From contig UCEY01000031.1 of the NCBI GenBank assembly GCA_900471605.1, forward strand, positions 109,223-173,222: 64,000 nucleotides of DNA. The letters are read 5' to 3'. Positions 1 to 9,979 of the stretch are shown one piece after another. Origin of the DNA: Hyphomicrobiales bacterium. GTDB lineage: Bacteria; Pseudomonadota; Alphaproteobacteria; Rhizobiales; Rhizobiaceae. The notes beneath the pieces are model-generated. The model had not been told where the DNA came from. It saw only the letters and a list, made by a program, of their open reading frames with translations, and did not search any database. The translations under genes and the position numbers were made by a program. Each line of letters opens with the position of its first letter. The first letter of the stretch is position 1.

Positions 1-515
1 TCGGCGAGCAGCGCGTTGGTGAGCGTGGTCTTGCCAGTGGAGGTACCACCGGCGACCAGAATATTGCGTCGTTCGGCGACAGCGATCCGAAGCGTCTCGG
101 CCTGATCGGCCGTCATGGCGCCGGCCGCGACATAATCACCGAGCGTGAAGACGGCGACCGCGGGCTTGCGGATCGCGAAGGCCGGCGCGGCCACCACGGG
201 CGGTAGCAGGCCCTCGAACCGCTCTCCCGTTTCCGGCAGCTCGGCCGAGACGCGCGGATTGCCGGCATGGACCTCGGCGCCGACATGATGGGCGACCAGG
301 CGGACGATGCGTTCGGCATCGGCCGGCGAGAGCCACTCGTCCGTATCGGCGAGGCCCTCGGAAAGCCGGTCGATCCAGACCTTCCCATCGGGGTTAAGCA
401 TTACCTCGACGACAAGCGGGTCTTCCAGAAACCGGGCGATTGCCGGCCCCAGCGCCGTGCGCAGCATGCGCGCGCTGCGCTGGGTCGCTTCCGATCGCTG
501 GTGTGTGGATGCCAT
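1..515 (-). CDS. trbB: TrbB conjugal transfer ATPase, 3' part missing (window edge)
   Basis: Reading leftwards from the ATG at 515, 171 codons are visible and the frame is open at the window edge, so only the N-terminal half is present. The Walker A motif GGTSTGKTTL lies near residue 160, after a region typical of VirB11/PilT-type secretion ATPases (EVMLNPDGKVWID, then FAIRKPAVAVFTL). In the family this hexameric ATPase powers assembly of the Trb type IV conjugation apparatus at the inner membrane. It normally follows traG and copG directly; here two cargo genes (760-4473) separate them. The 244 bp before the start may hold its promoter. Confidence 0.9.
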   Translation of the reverse strand, partial: MASTHQRSEATQRSARMLRTALGPAIARFLEDPLVVEVMLNPDGKVWIDRLSEGLADTDEWLSPADAERIVRLVAHHVGAEVHAGNPRVSAELPETGERFEGLLPPVVAAPAFAIRKPAVAVFTLGDYVAAGAMTADQAETLRIAVAERRNILVAGGTSTGKTTLTNALLA

Positions 516-759
516 GTCTTCCCCGCTCCGCTAGAGCCGGCTATTCGCGGCCCTCCGTCGGGTATGAGTAGAAGAGGCAGAATTCGGGGCAGTTCAACAA
601 CTGAAACGTGGCGTCGTATCGTAGCGTAGAGATACAGGAAAACGGCGAGATGCCTTGTCGTCTACCAGAGACGCGCGATGCTTTCCGTCGTCGCGCGTCC
701 GCTAACTGTGACGTAGACTGATTGGCCCAAGCTTGGCCGCCTTGTGATAGCATGCATCC

Positions 760-3006
760 CTAGGCAGAATCTTCGGTGGCGTCGCCGGGTCGGCTATCAC
801 TATCTTGTTTTTCCCATTGCCGAAGAACTTCTTCGAAGTCCGCGTTGTTGAATTGAAGGTTCGATTTTACCGAGCGTATGATGTCCTTGGCCGCCGGGTT
901 TGCTGGGTCCGCTTCCGAAAGGGAATGAACTCGCCGCAGGATCGACGCAGGGGATTTGAAGAAGTTCGCGAGCCCATCCATTGAAAGCGACGACTTTGGG
1001 CCGTATAGCTTCTGGATGAATTTCAGAAGCCACGCATCATCTGACGCGCGTGCTGCTACTCGATCGATCAGATCGTCACGCCCGCCTGCCTGCGACCAAG
1101 CATAAAGCATGCTAGTTGCACGTTGCTCTTCCATCACTTGATCGAGCCCGCCGTCGCCATAGCGCGATATCATGATGACCCGGATCACCTCGAACCCATC
1201 ACGGGAGGTCAGGCGATCATTTACATCTTGCCGATCACCATAGAAGCCATGACCGAAGGTTTCGTCACGGAGCAGATAGCTCAGGAAGCCAAGTGAAGAG
1301 CTGGCTTCGAAGATCGCCTTTAGCGTTGCGTCAAACCTGGCTTCGGGGAGGGCGGCCTTCATCCGCCGCAGCAGCGCTTTCGCCAGATACCATATCCGCG
1401 GATATCCCCAGTCATCGCCACTTCCATCCTTGGCAAGCTCGTCCGCCGCGTTCGAGAGTCCCATGATCAGGGTGTCGACGGGCCAGCTATGGAGCACATC
1501 CTGCTCCACATAGCGTAGCTGATCGAGCAGGCGCTCGGCTTTCGTGGCCCCGGCATCTCCCTTCTGCTGGCCCATCTTAATGAGCAGGAAGGCGACTGCG
1601 TTCGCGCCATCACGCGCCGCAACCAGAAGGTCGGCGATGTCGAGATGAGTGACGCCGTCCGGTGGATCGATCAGCGTGAAATAAAGCCGTGCATAGCTTG
1701 GACTGGCGAGACGCTTGTCCTTGGCGTCCTGGAAGTGCGAGGCGCGCTCTGACCGAGAGAAGAGCCTCTCGTCCTTGCTTTGGTTGAAGGTTTGAAATTG
1801 AATTCCCGGTAGATGCCGCTCAAGTTCGTACTGGTGATGCTCCCAACTGAGGCCATCGAGTTCCAGGGCCGCGTCCATTTTCTTCGCCGTCACCTGACGC
1901 TCCTCTTCGGAGACGTGCGCTCGCCCGCCGGCCAAAGCGACGAAGGTCACCAGATACTCTTCGACCCAACGATAGAAGTTCGGCGAGCCGACGGCGATCA
2001 TGCGGAGCCAAACAAGGTCCGCCAAATCGGTGCGACCTGCCAGGCTCGGCCAGTAGACGCGCAAACTGTCGAGAATCCGCACCACCGCGCGCGGGTTCTC
2101 CAAGACCCGTCCGCCTGTCTCGTCGATGACATGCTGCAGATAGGGAACGCGCTCCTCGCTGCATTCCGCGAAAGTCTGGAGCTCGGCGGAGAACCAGCGC
2201 CGCAGGGCAAAGGATTCCGGCCTTGGAACGGCGACCTCGGTCTGGACGATCTTCTCTAGATACGCGGTCCCGTTCGCGACACCAGTGCCGGTCTCGATGG
2301 CGCGCGAGAGCGCTACACCATCGTAGCAAAGGAGATAGGAAACGTTCGGGAAGTCGGCGACCGATCGAACAAGCCGCAGTAGTTCCGCAACCTCCTTCGG
2401 CTCCAGACGGTCTACATCGTCGATTGCGACGACAATGCGGCAATTGAGGTTGAGCAACGCCTCGGCCAGCTTTTCCTTCTGAGCGACGAGCGTCGGCCCT
2501 TCCGCTTGCTCTGAAGCGGCCTGGGCGATCTTTTCCAGCAGGTCGCCGGCGATCGATGCGCCCGGGACGAACATGCCGACTACACCCGCTAACTTACCAA
2601 GAGGCCCAAGATGACGGGCGAAGCTCTTTACCTGCTCGGCCACATTGGCGGCCGCCAGCTTCGTTGTGCCGGTGGCATCTCCGCCGGCATGCTCGAGGGC
2701 GGCGATTGCTTTTGCCAGGTCCTCGAACAACGCGGACAGCAATTGATCGCGGTCACCGATCAGCCACGGTCGGAACTCGACCGTGGCCACCGTCTCAGAG
2801 TCCAAAGTGCGAAGCCGCGCTAGAGTCAGAGCGAGCAGACTGGATTTGCCTGAGCCCCATTTTCCCTCAACGCCGAAAACGAAGCCCTTGTTGGCTGCTT
2901 GTGATGTCAGCGACTCTGCAATTCTATTGGCCAAGGCCGTAAATCCGAAGCGATCTTCGTCTTCGGATTGGATCGGACGATCGCCGTGAAATTTCGGTTC
3001 AACCAT
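760..3006 (-). CDS. KAP family P-loop NTPase (cargo)
   Basis: A 748-residue protein with Walker A GVEGKWGSGKSS (about residues 45-56) and Walker B IVVAIDDVDRL (191-201). A hydrophobic stretch at about 137-155 lies between the two, as in KAP NTPases, whose membrane segments are inserted in the P-loop domain. The C-terminal 400 residues are helical and not recognised. The ATG start lies 81 bp after the AlbA_2-like gene on the same strand, so the two probably form one unit. KAP-type NTPases recur in prokaryotic defence loci; a defence role here is an inference from the family and from its position as an insert in the transfer operon. Confidence 0.8.
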   Translation of the reverse strand: MVEPKFHGDRPIQSEDEDRFGFTALANRIAESLTSQAANKGFVFGVEGKWGSGKSSLLALTLARLRTLDSETVATVEFRPWLIGDRDQLLSALFEDLAKAIAALEHAGGDATGTTKLAAANVAEQVKSFARHLGPLGKLAGVVGMFVPGASIAGDLLEKIAQAASEQAEGPTLVAQKEKLAEALLNLNCRIVVAIDDVDRLEPKEVAELLRLVRSVADFPNVSYLLCYDGVALSRAIETGTGVANGTAYLEKIVQTEVAVPRPESFALRRWFSAELQTFAECSEERVPYLQHVIDETGGRVLENPRAVVRILDSLRVYWPSLAGRTDLADLVWLRMIAVGSPNFYRWVEEYLVTFVALAGGRAHVSEEERQVTAKKMDAALELDGLSWEHHQYELERHLPGIQFQTFNQSKDERLFSRSERASHFQDAKDKRLASPSYARLYFTLIDPPDGVTHLDIADLLVAARDGANAVAFLLIKMGQQKGDAGATKAERLLDQLRYVEQDVLHSWPVDTLIMGLSNAADELAKDGSGDDWGYPRIWYLAKALLRRMKAALPEARFDATLKAIFEASSSLGFLSYLLRDETFGHGFYGDRQDVNDRLTSRDGFEVIRVIMISRYGDGGLDQVMEEQRATSMLYAWSQAGGRDDLIDRVAARASDDAWLLKFIQKLYGPKSSLSMDGLANFFKSPASILRRVHSLSEADPANPAAKDIIRSVKSNLQFNNADFEEVLRQWEKQDSDSRPGDATEDSA

Positions 3007-3087
3007 GATCGGATCACAACTCTTTCGGCGAGGCGGACGGCTTGCCCGCGAGTTTCCAGTCCCTGATCGCCCGCGCTACAGCAAAGC

Positions 3088-4473
3088 TCATAATTTGATG
3101 AACTTCGGCGCCTGTCCCGCGACGAACTCCGCGCTGCACTCGGTGAAGCCGAATAGGCTGAGGACCGGACAAGACAGCTGCGCGACGACCTCGTGCCAAT
3201 TGGCTGCGAGCACCGGCACGTCCCAGGTGCCGGTGGTGGTGCGTTGGTCGGCGCGCGCATGCCGACCTGGCGACCAATAGATGCCATCGAAATCATTAAT
3301 TTCGCGCCCGGCTAAACCGCGCCAGGTGCATTGGAAGGCGACACGGCTGCCCTCGAACCGCTCGGCCATGATCCGGGCATGGGTCACCATTTCGGCGGTT
3401 TCGCGAAGGACGGTTTCCGGGCTGAGCCAAGTGCCGGCCTTCCGGCCCGTTCCCTCGACGCTGCGTTGACGATCCTCGCGATAGGGTCGGATGATTGTTG
3501 CCCGGCCATCGACTGAATAGCGCCAGTAGTCTGGCAGGCTGGTGTCGAAGTTGCCGTCCCCCACGAGGTTGCTTTCAAGCACGTCGACGCCGGTGCCGTC
3601 GTCGAACTCAGGATGCAACGCGGCGGCGATCTCGGGCCGCGTGAACGGGTAGAACATGCTCCAGCCTGTCCACACTGTTTTGCGGACATCGCGGTTCACC
3701 TGCTCGAGAATCTGCTGCAGTTCGCGCGCCGGGATGGCGATGCCGTCGTCGGACAGGATTATGTAGCTCAGCTGACAATGGTTTGCTTCGATATTAACCG
3801 GCCATTGGAGGGCGGTCGCCTTCTTGACGATTGATCGCCAGCGCGCCTCGCTTTCGTCATGCCAGGTTTTCAGCCGATCTGCGACCGCTGGAACGGATGG
3901 TTCAGAGCGTGGCTGAATGGCGCGTGCAACGTCCGCAAGCAGGCTGTCACGATCAAATACGACACAGCGCCGGATCAGCGGCTGCCAATCCTCAACCCCG
4001 AGCGCCCCTTCGCTCTTCGGGCCAGGCTTGCGGACATAATAGGTACCAGCTCGGATCCCTTGCGGCTGGCCTTTGGAATCATGTGGACCATCGGCTTTGG
4101 CACCGATAGGTGCCGAGCCATGCGATGGCACAAGTACGACCGGGTAGGTGGGGCCTGCACTCGACTTAACCAACTGGACTTCGCACTGGAAGGCGGGGGT
4201 CAGATAGCGAGTGACGATCCTACCGAATGTGTCGCGGCTGTAGCTCGCGAGGTCCGCCGGTCGATCGGGCGCGATGCTCTCGTCATCGCAGAAGCCGAAG
4301 ACGAGATAGCCGCCGCCATGGTTGGCGAGGGCAGCGATATGCTTGGCAAGCTTCGCCTGCGCGACCTTATCGCTCAGGTCGATCCACTCCTTAAGCTCAA
4401 TGTCGAGCGTCTCGCGTGGGTAATCGACCAGGTCCGTAAGGTCGCTGCGTTCGTCGGCGGCGGTCTTTGCCAT
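3088..4473 (-). CDS. AlbA_2 (Schlafen-like) domain protein (cargo)
   Basis: A 461-residue protein. Near the N-terminus it has ETLDIELKEW followed by KLAKHIAALANHGGGYLVFG, the pattern of the AlbA_2/divergent AAA_4 domain found in Schlafen-like putative nucleic-acid-binding proteins. The remaining 330 residues are not recognised. The start was placed at the second of two adjacent ATGs (4473 or 4476), 6 nt after a GGGG ribosome site. It precedes the KAP NTPase gene by 81 bp. AlbA_2-type proteins are found in both transcriptional regulators and defence systems, so the role is open. The pair could be a two-gene phage or plasmid defence module. Confidence 0.65.
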   Translation of the reverse strand: MAKTAADERSDLTDLVDYPRETLDIELKEWIDLSDKVAQAKLAKHIAALANHGGGYLVFGFCDDESIAPDRPADLASYSRDTFGRIVTRYLTPAFQCEVQLVKSSAGPTYPVVLVPSHGSAPIGAKADGPHDSKGQPQGIRAGTYYVRKPGPKSEGALGVEDWQPLIRRCVVFDRDSLLADVARAIQPRSEPSVPAVADRLKTWHDESEARWRSIVKKATALQWPVNIEANHCQLSYIILSDDGIAIPARELQQILEQVNRDVRKTVWTGWSMFYPFTRPEIAAALHPEFDDGTGVDVLESNLVGDGNFDTSLPDYWRYSVDGRATIIRPYREDRQRSVEGTGRKAGTWLSPETVLRETAEMVTHARIMAERFEGSRVAFQCTWRGLAGREINDFDGIYWSPGRHARADQRTTTGTWDVPVLAANWHEVVAQLSCPVLSLFGFTECSAEFVAGQAPKFIKL

Positions 4474-4686
4474 CATGCCCCTATCCGAGCGCAACTAGAA
4501 TCAGATTGCTGCGATCCCGTTTCTTGAAGTCATACATTCTTCGATGAGTTCGCTCCAGTGCCGCCGTTGGAAGACGTTGCTAAACTTCGGAAGAAATATT
4601 TGGGCACAATGCCGACGTTGCTCAGAACGGTGATTGTATGCCTGCTTTCCCCGAAAATCGGTCGTTGTCCGTTATGGGCCGTTGGA

Positions 4687-5121
4687 CTAGTCCGACTCAG
4701 ATACCGGGCTAATATCTTCAGATATTTCCTGCCTGAGTTTCGGTCCGTTCGCGAGGCGCCGGCCAAGTGCGGCAACAAACGCGTCATACCGCTCGGTGGC
4801 TTTGGCGCGCGCAGCTTGGGCGGCTGGCTCAGGCAGGGCGGGGGTCGTGGTCAGCCAGAACCGCACGAAGATCGCCAGCGTCTCTACGGCAATGCCGAGA
4901 TCCCGTTCCATGCGTGTCATGCGTCGGTCGATCTGGTCGAGGCGTTTGGTGGTTACTCCCTCCTGGCGTTCGGCCGCATCCGGCGAAAGGAAGGACGCGA
5001 TGCCGGCCTCGGCCACCAATGACAGGGAGTGGCCGCGGCGCGCTGCGTGCGCCGAGAGCGCCTTCATCACATCGGGCTCGAGATAGACCGATAATCGCAG
5101 CTTCTTTGGGGCCTTAGCCAA
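4687..5121 (-). CDS. CopG-like ribbon-helix-helix protein of the transfer operon
   Basis: About 144 residues. The N-terminal KLRLSVYLEPDVMKALSAHA is a ribbon-helix-helix strand and helix, followed by a coiled region (RLDQIDRRMTRMERDLGIA). Proteins of this size and position, between traG and trbB, are standard in ICEs of this class and are thought to regulate or assist transfer genes. The traG stop codon is part of the sequence TAGGAGG, which serves as ribosome site here. A GTG at 5127 abuts that site too closely, so the TTG at 5121 (6 nt spacing) is the likelier start. The two genes should be translationally coupled. Confidence 0.75.
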   Translation of the reverse strand: MAKAPKKLRLSVYLEPDVMKALSAHAARRGHSLSLVAEAGIASFLSPDAAERQEGVTTKRLDQIDRRMTRMERDLGIAVETLAIFVRFWLTTTPALPEPAAQAARAKATERYDAFVAALGRRLANGPKLRQEISEDISPVSESD

Positions 5122-5130
5122 GTCCACCTC

Positions 5131-7116
5131 CTAGAGTTCGATGCCATCGCGCGGATCGAGCGCGGCTTGGCGCGCGACCTGGCGCATGGTGTCCCGCAGC
5201 TGGCTGTTGCGGGCGACATCGTCGTCCCCGTCGTCGACAGGATCGAGCTCGAATTCGTTCTCGATCGGCGCCTTCTTCTCGATCGGCTGGACTCGGTTCA
5301 ATTCTGGCTGGCGGCGGCGCTCGGATTCGGTCGTGTCTTCGTCATTGGAGCTGGTCGGTGTTGCTGCTGTCGGAAGCTGCTGCTGCGCCGGCAAGGAGAG
5401 CTTGCTCCAGTCGTCCGCCGATCCTTGGTCGGATGTGCTGAGCGCGGGCGGCGGCAGGATGCGTTCCTGAAAGCGGCGATCCTCGAAGTATCGCGCCTTC
5501 TTCGCCCGTATCGGCGGCGTGCCGGCGACCATGACGATCTCGTCGGCAGGCGGGAGCTGCATGACTTCGCCGGGGGTGAGGAGCGGCCGAGCCGTCTCCG
5601 ACCGCGATACCATCAGATGGCCGAGCCAGGGCGAGAGGCGATGGCCAGCATAGTTCTTCATCGCCTTCATTTCGGTGGCGGTGCCGAGCGCGTCGGATAC
5701 GCGCTTAGCGGTCCGCTCGTCGTTGGTGGCGAAGCTCACTCGGACATGGCAGTTGTCGAGGACCGAGTTGTTCGGCCCATAGGCCTTTTCGATCTGGTTG
5801 AGCGACTGCGCGATCAGGAAGCTCTTGAGACCATAGCCAGCCATGAACGCCAGCGCGCTTTCGAAGAAGTCGAGCCGGCCGAGTGCCGGAAATTCGTCGA
5901 GCATCAGCAGCAGCCGGTGGCGACCTGCCTTCGCCTGGAGATCCTCGGTCAGGCGCCGGCCGATCTGATTGAGCATGAGACGGATCAACGGCTTTGTGCG
6001 GTTGATGTCGGACGGCGGGACCACGAGGTAGAGAGTCGTCGGGCGCTTGCCGCCGACAAGGTCGGTGATGCGCCAGTCGCAGCGGCGCGTGACCGCGGCG
6101 ACGACGGGGTCCCGATAGAGGCCGAGGAACGACATCGCGGTGGAGAGCACGCCGGATCGCTCATTTTCGCTCTTGTTCAGCAACTCGCGTGCGGCGCTGG
6201 CGATGACGGGATGGGGGCCTGCTTCGCTGAGGTGTGCGGTCGTCATCATCGCGGCGAGCGTCGATTCGATCGGGCGCTTGGGATCGGAGAGGAAAGCCGC
6301 GACGCCGGCGAGCGTCTTGTCCTTCTCGGCATAGAGGACATGGAGGATGGCGCCAACGAGCAGGGCATGGCTGGTCTTTTCCCAATGGCTACGCTTATCG
6401 AGCGAGCCTTCCGGATCGACCAGGATGTCCGCGATATTCTGGACGTCGCGCACCTCCCACTCGCCGCGTCGGACCTCGAGCAGCGGATTGTAGGCGGCGG
6501 ACTTGGCATTGGTCGGGTCGAAGAGCAGGACGCGGCCATGTTTGGCGCGAAAGCCTGCGGTGAGTTGCCAGTTCTCGCCCTTGATGTCGTGGACGATGGC
6601 CGAGCCCGGCCAGGTCAGCAGCGAGGGTACGACCAGGCCGACGCCCTTGCCCGATCGCGTCGGGGCGAAGCACAGCACGTGCTCCGGACCGTCGTGGCGA
6701 AGATAGTCTCGATCGAGCTTCCCCAGCACGACGCCGTCGGCGCCGAGCAGACCGGCAGCTTCCATCTCGTCCGGCCGCGCCCAGCGCGCCGAGCCATAGG
6801 TCTCCACATTCTTCGCCTCTCGCGCGCGCCAGACGGACATACCGATCGCAACGGCGATCGTGATGAAGCCGCCGGATGCCGCGATATAGGCGCCCTCCAC
6901 GAAAATCTTCGGCGCGTAGGCGTCGTAGAAATACCACCACCAGAAGAAGGCGGGCGGAAAGTAGATCGGCCAGCCGCCGAGCTCGAACCAGGCCGGGCCG
7001 AGCTGGGGTTGGAAGCCGAGCCTGTAAGCGATCCACTGCGTCGCTGCCCAAGTGGTCAGCAGCACGATCAGGAAGACGATAAGGATCTGGCCCCAAAGAA
7101 TTTTCGTACCCGACAC
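5131..7116 (-). CDS. traG: TraG/VirD4 type IV coupling protein
   Basis: A 661-residue coupling ATPase that brings the relaxase-DNA complex to the conjugation channel. Membrane segments lie at about 10-32 and 76-97. Walker A APTRSGKGVG is at 151-160 and the Walker B region LLLMLDEFPALGRL is in the middle of the protein. The C-terminal tail is acidic and low in complexity, as is usual. Length matches the IncP/ICE TraG family. It starts the traG-copG-trb transfer unit on the minus strand. A stretch of 176 bp separates it from the flavoprotein gene upstream. Confidence 0.95.
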   Translation of the reverse strand: MSGTKILWGQILIVFLIVLLTTWAATQWIAYRLGFQPQLGPAWFELGGWPIYFPPAFFWWWYFYDAYAPKIFVEGAYIAASGGFITIAVAIGMSVWRAREAKNVETYGSARWARPDEMEAAGLLGADGVVLGKLDRDYLRHDGPEHVLCFAPTRSGKGVGLVVPSLLTWPGSAIVHDIKGENWQLTAGFRAKHGRVLLFDPTNAKSAAYNPLLEVRRGEWEVRDVQNIADILVDPEGSLDKRSHWEKTSHALLVGAILHVLYAEKDKTLAGVAAFLSDPKRPIESTLAAMMTTAHLSEAGPHPVIASAARELLNKSENERSGVLSTAMSFLGLYRDPVVAAVTRRCDWRITDLVGGKRPTTLYLVVPPSDINRTKPLIRLMLNQIGRRLTEDLQAKAGRHRLLLMLDEFPALGRLDFFESALAFMAGYGLKSFLIAQSLNQIEKAYGPNNSVLDNCHVRVSFATNDERTAKRVSDALGTATEMKAMKNYAGHRLSPWLGHLMVSRSETARPLLTPGEVMQLPPADEIVMVAGTPPIRAKKARYFEDRRFQERILPPPALSTSDQGSADDWSKLSLPAQQQLPTAATPTSSNDEDTTESERRRQPELNRVQPIEKKAPIENEFELDPVDDGDDDVARNSQLRDTMRQVARQAALDPRDGIEL

Positions 7117-7292
7117 GACTACCTCCCTTCAGATAAAGCGGAGAAGTCAGGGCAGCCATTCAATGGTTTCAAGGCATCGCGATGCGCTGGCGCTGAAATG
7201 GCGGCATTGGCGTGCATTTGGGATAAGCCGATGTTCTATCGGGAGATGCGACAGGCGACCATAGACTAGCGATAACTTGCATATTTCTGAAT

Positions 7293-9134
7293 CTATAAGC
7301 GATCCCGATATGCAGGATAGTGCCCCGTTCTTATAGCCTGACTCAGCCAAGTCTGGGGGTCTTTGTAGCGCGGATCCTCGTTCCATGGATTGGGATCGGC
7401 GCGCAATATTTCGGCAATATAGAGTGGTTTGAAAATGGGATTGCTGGGATCGGTTCCGCGTCGTCGCTGGATGATAGGCACCCGCGCCTTGACGCGATGA
7501 GTCCCCACTCGAATGTTCTGCCAGATCTGCGGTCTGTCCGTGGGCACGGAGTATGTTGGATAATCCAGCAGAAAGTCCCCTGGATAGGGATCGCGCAGGT
7601 TCCCCATCGACAACTGCTTACTCGGCTCTCGCCGTCCGGGTCCGTAACGGGTCACAACGCGGTCGAAGACGTCCGAGGTGCCGTCGCCAAATATCACGCG
7701 CGTCTGACCACCCGACATGCGCTCGGTATCGACAATCCGCCCCCTTCGATAATGCACATTCGGCAGCCCCATCATCACATGGGTGAGCCAGACATTGTAG
7801 GGGGATAGGTTGCGCGTGAAGGGCGTCGGCGTGAGGCCGTTCAGCACAATTTCGGTACCCGGGCGAAGGCGCTTACGCAGCGTGCGTAAATTGAGCAGCC
7901 GCGCCACCTTTACTGGTTTCATCAGCGCAGCAATCTCCAGGCTGAGCGCGTCGTCAATTGCCGGGCCGACAGCGGCACGTACCGCCAATTGCTCTTCCAG
8001 AGACAAGGCCAGAACGAACGCTTCACGCTCGTCTTCGGGTATCGTAGAAGACTTCCTTCCCGGGAAAGCAATTGCGATGCGCTCGGCGAGTTCCGCTTCA
8101 ATTGCGTCAAAAATCGATTTGGATGAGTCACTCGGCGGCGACTCGCTTCCATGATTTTTTTGCCAATACTGCAGATACGACCAGTGGCCGAGCCACCAGC
8201 ATAGCTCTGAGATCAACCGCCCTTCGAAATCAACAATCTCGTCGCTGTGGAGGACGTTGTTGATCCGCTCCAGGCCCATATCCAATATTGCCTCTAGGCC
8301 CGCCTTGGGTGGCCAGAAATATGTCACCATCTCATGCTGAAAGTCTGCGATGGCATAGTGCATCAGTTCGATCACGCCGCTGTCCCCGCAACCGGAGACC
8401 AGAACGCGGCTTTCGGGCGGCAGGTGATCGTAGATGAGGCGGTGCCCGCCTTCCCAGTAGCTGTAGTCAGCCAGCTTGAGGGGGTTCGCTTCCGGACCGA
8501 AGCCGGTCGCATCGATAAGCAGGTCTACGACAAGGGGCCTCAGCTTAGCGTCGGTCGGTGCTTGAAGTTGGACGATGACCTTGTCGTCTATCTCCGAGAT
8601 TGCGCTTGGTTCGACTTCACAGTCATGGATGGTGAAAATCGGCAATTTGGACGCATAGCGGTCGAACTCCCGCAACCATGCGCCTGCGACATCGCTAGCA
8701 ACGCCGGCTTCCCATTCGAAGATGGCGGGTTTATCGATATGCGCCGCATAAGAAGGGTCGAACCCCTTGCGCAGGTCTCGCGAATTGAGGTTCTGCGAGA
8801 GAAAGCGCTGGCTCTTGTCCAGGAACCGATGAAGCAGGCGGCTCTCCTTTTCGAGGATATAGACGATGACGTCGTGGGCGATCGCGAGCGAGCAAGCCAG
8901 CATAATGCCTGAAAACGAACCGCCGACGATCGCGACGACATCCCCCTTGCTGACCTTCCGCCGGTGGCCGAGGGCCCAAGCGAGATTCGTGCAGCGGACC
9001 TGCTGATGAACGATCGAAATGTTCTGCTGCGAAAATCCGGTCGCCGAATATACTCTTGCGCGCCCGACCGCCCGCGCCTCGCCAAGCATATCCTCCGCAA
9101 TGATCTTCAGACGTTTGCGATCTGAAATCGCCAT
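7293..9134 (-). CDS. FAD/NAD(P)-binding flavoprotein, cargo, function unknown
   Basis: A 613-residue protein with two dinucleotide-binding motifs: VAIVGGSFSGIMLA (about 67-80) and RVLVSGCGDSGVIEL (about 245-259). A DATGFG motif, typical of FAD-linked monooxygenases and reductases, lies between them. The layout resembles the two-dinucleotide-domain flavoproteins (lysine N-hydroxylase or thioredoxin reductase-like). The substrate cannot be told. It sits between traG and the relaxase gene, where these ICEs usually have no metabolic gene, and is followed on the same strand by three unknown genes, so it is treated as cargo. Confidence 0.65.
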   Translation of the reverse strand: MAISDRKRLKIIAEDMLGEARAVGRARVYSATGFSQQNISIVHQQVRCTNLAWALGHRRKVSKGDVVAIVGGSFSGIMLACSLAIAHDVIVYILEKESRLLHRFLDKSQRFLSQNLNSRDLRKGFDPSYAAHIDKPAIFEWEAGVASDVAGAWLREFDRYASKLPIFTIHDCEVEPSAISEIDDKVIVQLQAPTDAKLRPLVVDLLIDATGFGPEANPLKLADYSYWEGGHRLIYDHLPPESRVLVSGCGDSGVIELMHYAIADFQHEMVTYFWPPKAGLEAILDMGLERINNVLHSDEIVDFEGRLISELCWWLGHWSYLQYWQKNHGSESPPSDSSKSIFDAIEAELAERIAIAFPGRKSSTIPEDEREAFVLALSLEEQLAVRAAVGPAIDDALSLEIAALMKPVKVARLLNLRTLRKRLRPGTEIVLNGLTPTPFTRNLSPYNVWLTHVMMGLPNVHYRRGRIVDTERMSGGQTRVIFGDGTSDVFDRVVTRYGPGRREPSKQLSMGNLRDPYPGDFLLDYPTYSVPTDRPQIWQNIRVGTHRVKARVPIIQRRRGTDPSNPIFKPLYIAEILRADPNPWNEDPRYKDPQTWLSQAIRTGHYPAYRDRL

Positions 9135-9262
9135 GCGAGGTCGCTCCCTTTTTCCAACTCGCCGCTAGCCCGGCTCCGTGCGGCAGACGCACTGAAGATT
9201 GTGAGGACGGATTCCTGATCGCAGGTCCAACTCATCAAAATGCAACTGCGGTTTCGCGCATG

Positions 9263-9901
9263 TCAGTCTATCACCCCGAAAGGCGGTTCGGTGACCGCCA
9301 TCGGTTGCGTATCGACGCGTCCCCAAAAGCGAAGGCCTGCTCGAACATACCGTTTTACATCGCCAGCCCGAATGCGAATCTGTTCGCTGTCAGGTGATGG
9401 TCCAGCGTTGATGTCTACATATTCGCTCGGGTCGTAGATCCATAGTTGCGGCGCGACCTTCCGCAATTCATCGCTTGTGCGCCCGTCGCCGTGGCGGACG
9501 ACATTTGCTACGAAAATTGCCTCCATCAGGTCCTTTCGCATGTCATCTCGAGCACCATCGACCTGCTTGGCGTCGAGGCACTTATCCAGCAGCTTTTCGA
9601 AATCGCCGTGCTGAATCTCGCGCGGGTTTTGAGGCGCGAACAGATGCAGCGCCCAATGACGCACCTGCCGCTCGAACAAGCCCGATACCACCAGCACGAA
9701 CGCCTTGGCGGCCTCGTTGCGCGTATGCGCTCGGACTTGCGCCGCCATGAGATCGAGGTTCTCATTCATCGAATTCGTCACCGCGATTTCTTCTAGTACC
9801 GGCTCTGGTAGGTCGGCCAGCACCGGCGCGACGACATTCAGATAGAATCGGGAGAGGTTGGCTTGAAATATCCGCGGAAGTTCGATCTTAGGGTCATTCA
9901 T
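9263..9901 (-). CDS. hypothetical helical protein, possibly HEPN-like (cargo)
   Basis: A 212-residue, almost wholly helical protein. Near its C-terminal third it has the sequence VANVVRHGDGRTSDELR, a basic-histidine motif after a helix that recalls HEPN-like RNase families, although a clean R-x4-6-H motif is not seen. The ATG at 9901 has a well-spaced AGGA site; an upstream ATG at 9943 in the same frame lacks one. It is the middle of a run of cargo genes between traG and the relaxase. No firm family assignment. Confidence 0.5.
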   Translation of the reverse strand: MNDPKIELPRIFQANLSRFYLNVVAPVLADLPEPVLEEIAVTNSMNENLDLMAAQVRAHTRNEAAKAFVLVVSGLFERQVRHWALHLFAPQNPREIQHGDFEKLLDKCLDAKQVDGARDDMRKDLMEAIFVANVVRHGDGRTSDELRKVAPQLWIYDPSEYVDINAGPSPDSEQIRIRAGDVKRYVRAGLRFWGRVDTQPMAVTEPPFGVID

Positions 9902-9979
9902 GAAGGTTTCCTGGGACGCCGGCAACGCGGGCGTCGTGCCCATGCTGTCTCTTTTTTCGAAGCGTCCGGCGTGATCGCG

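Noticed and set aside
5167..7269. 700-codon open frame on the plus strand opposite traG
   Set aside because: It mirrors the traG coding frame in GC-rich DNA, has no ribosome site and its product looks like an antisense artefact; traG has clear motifs.
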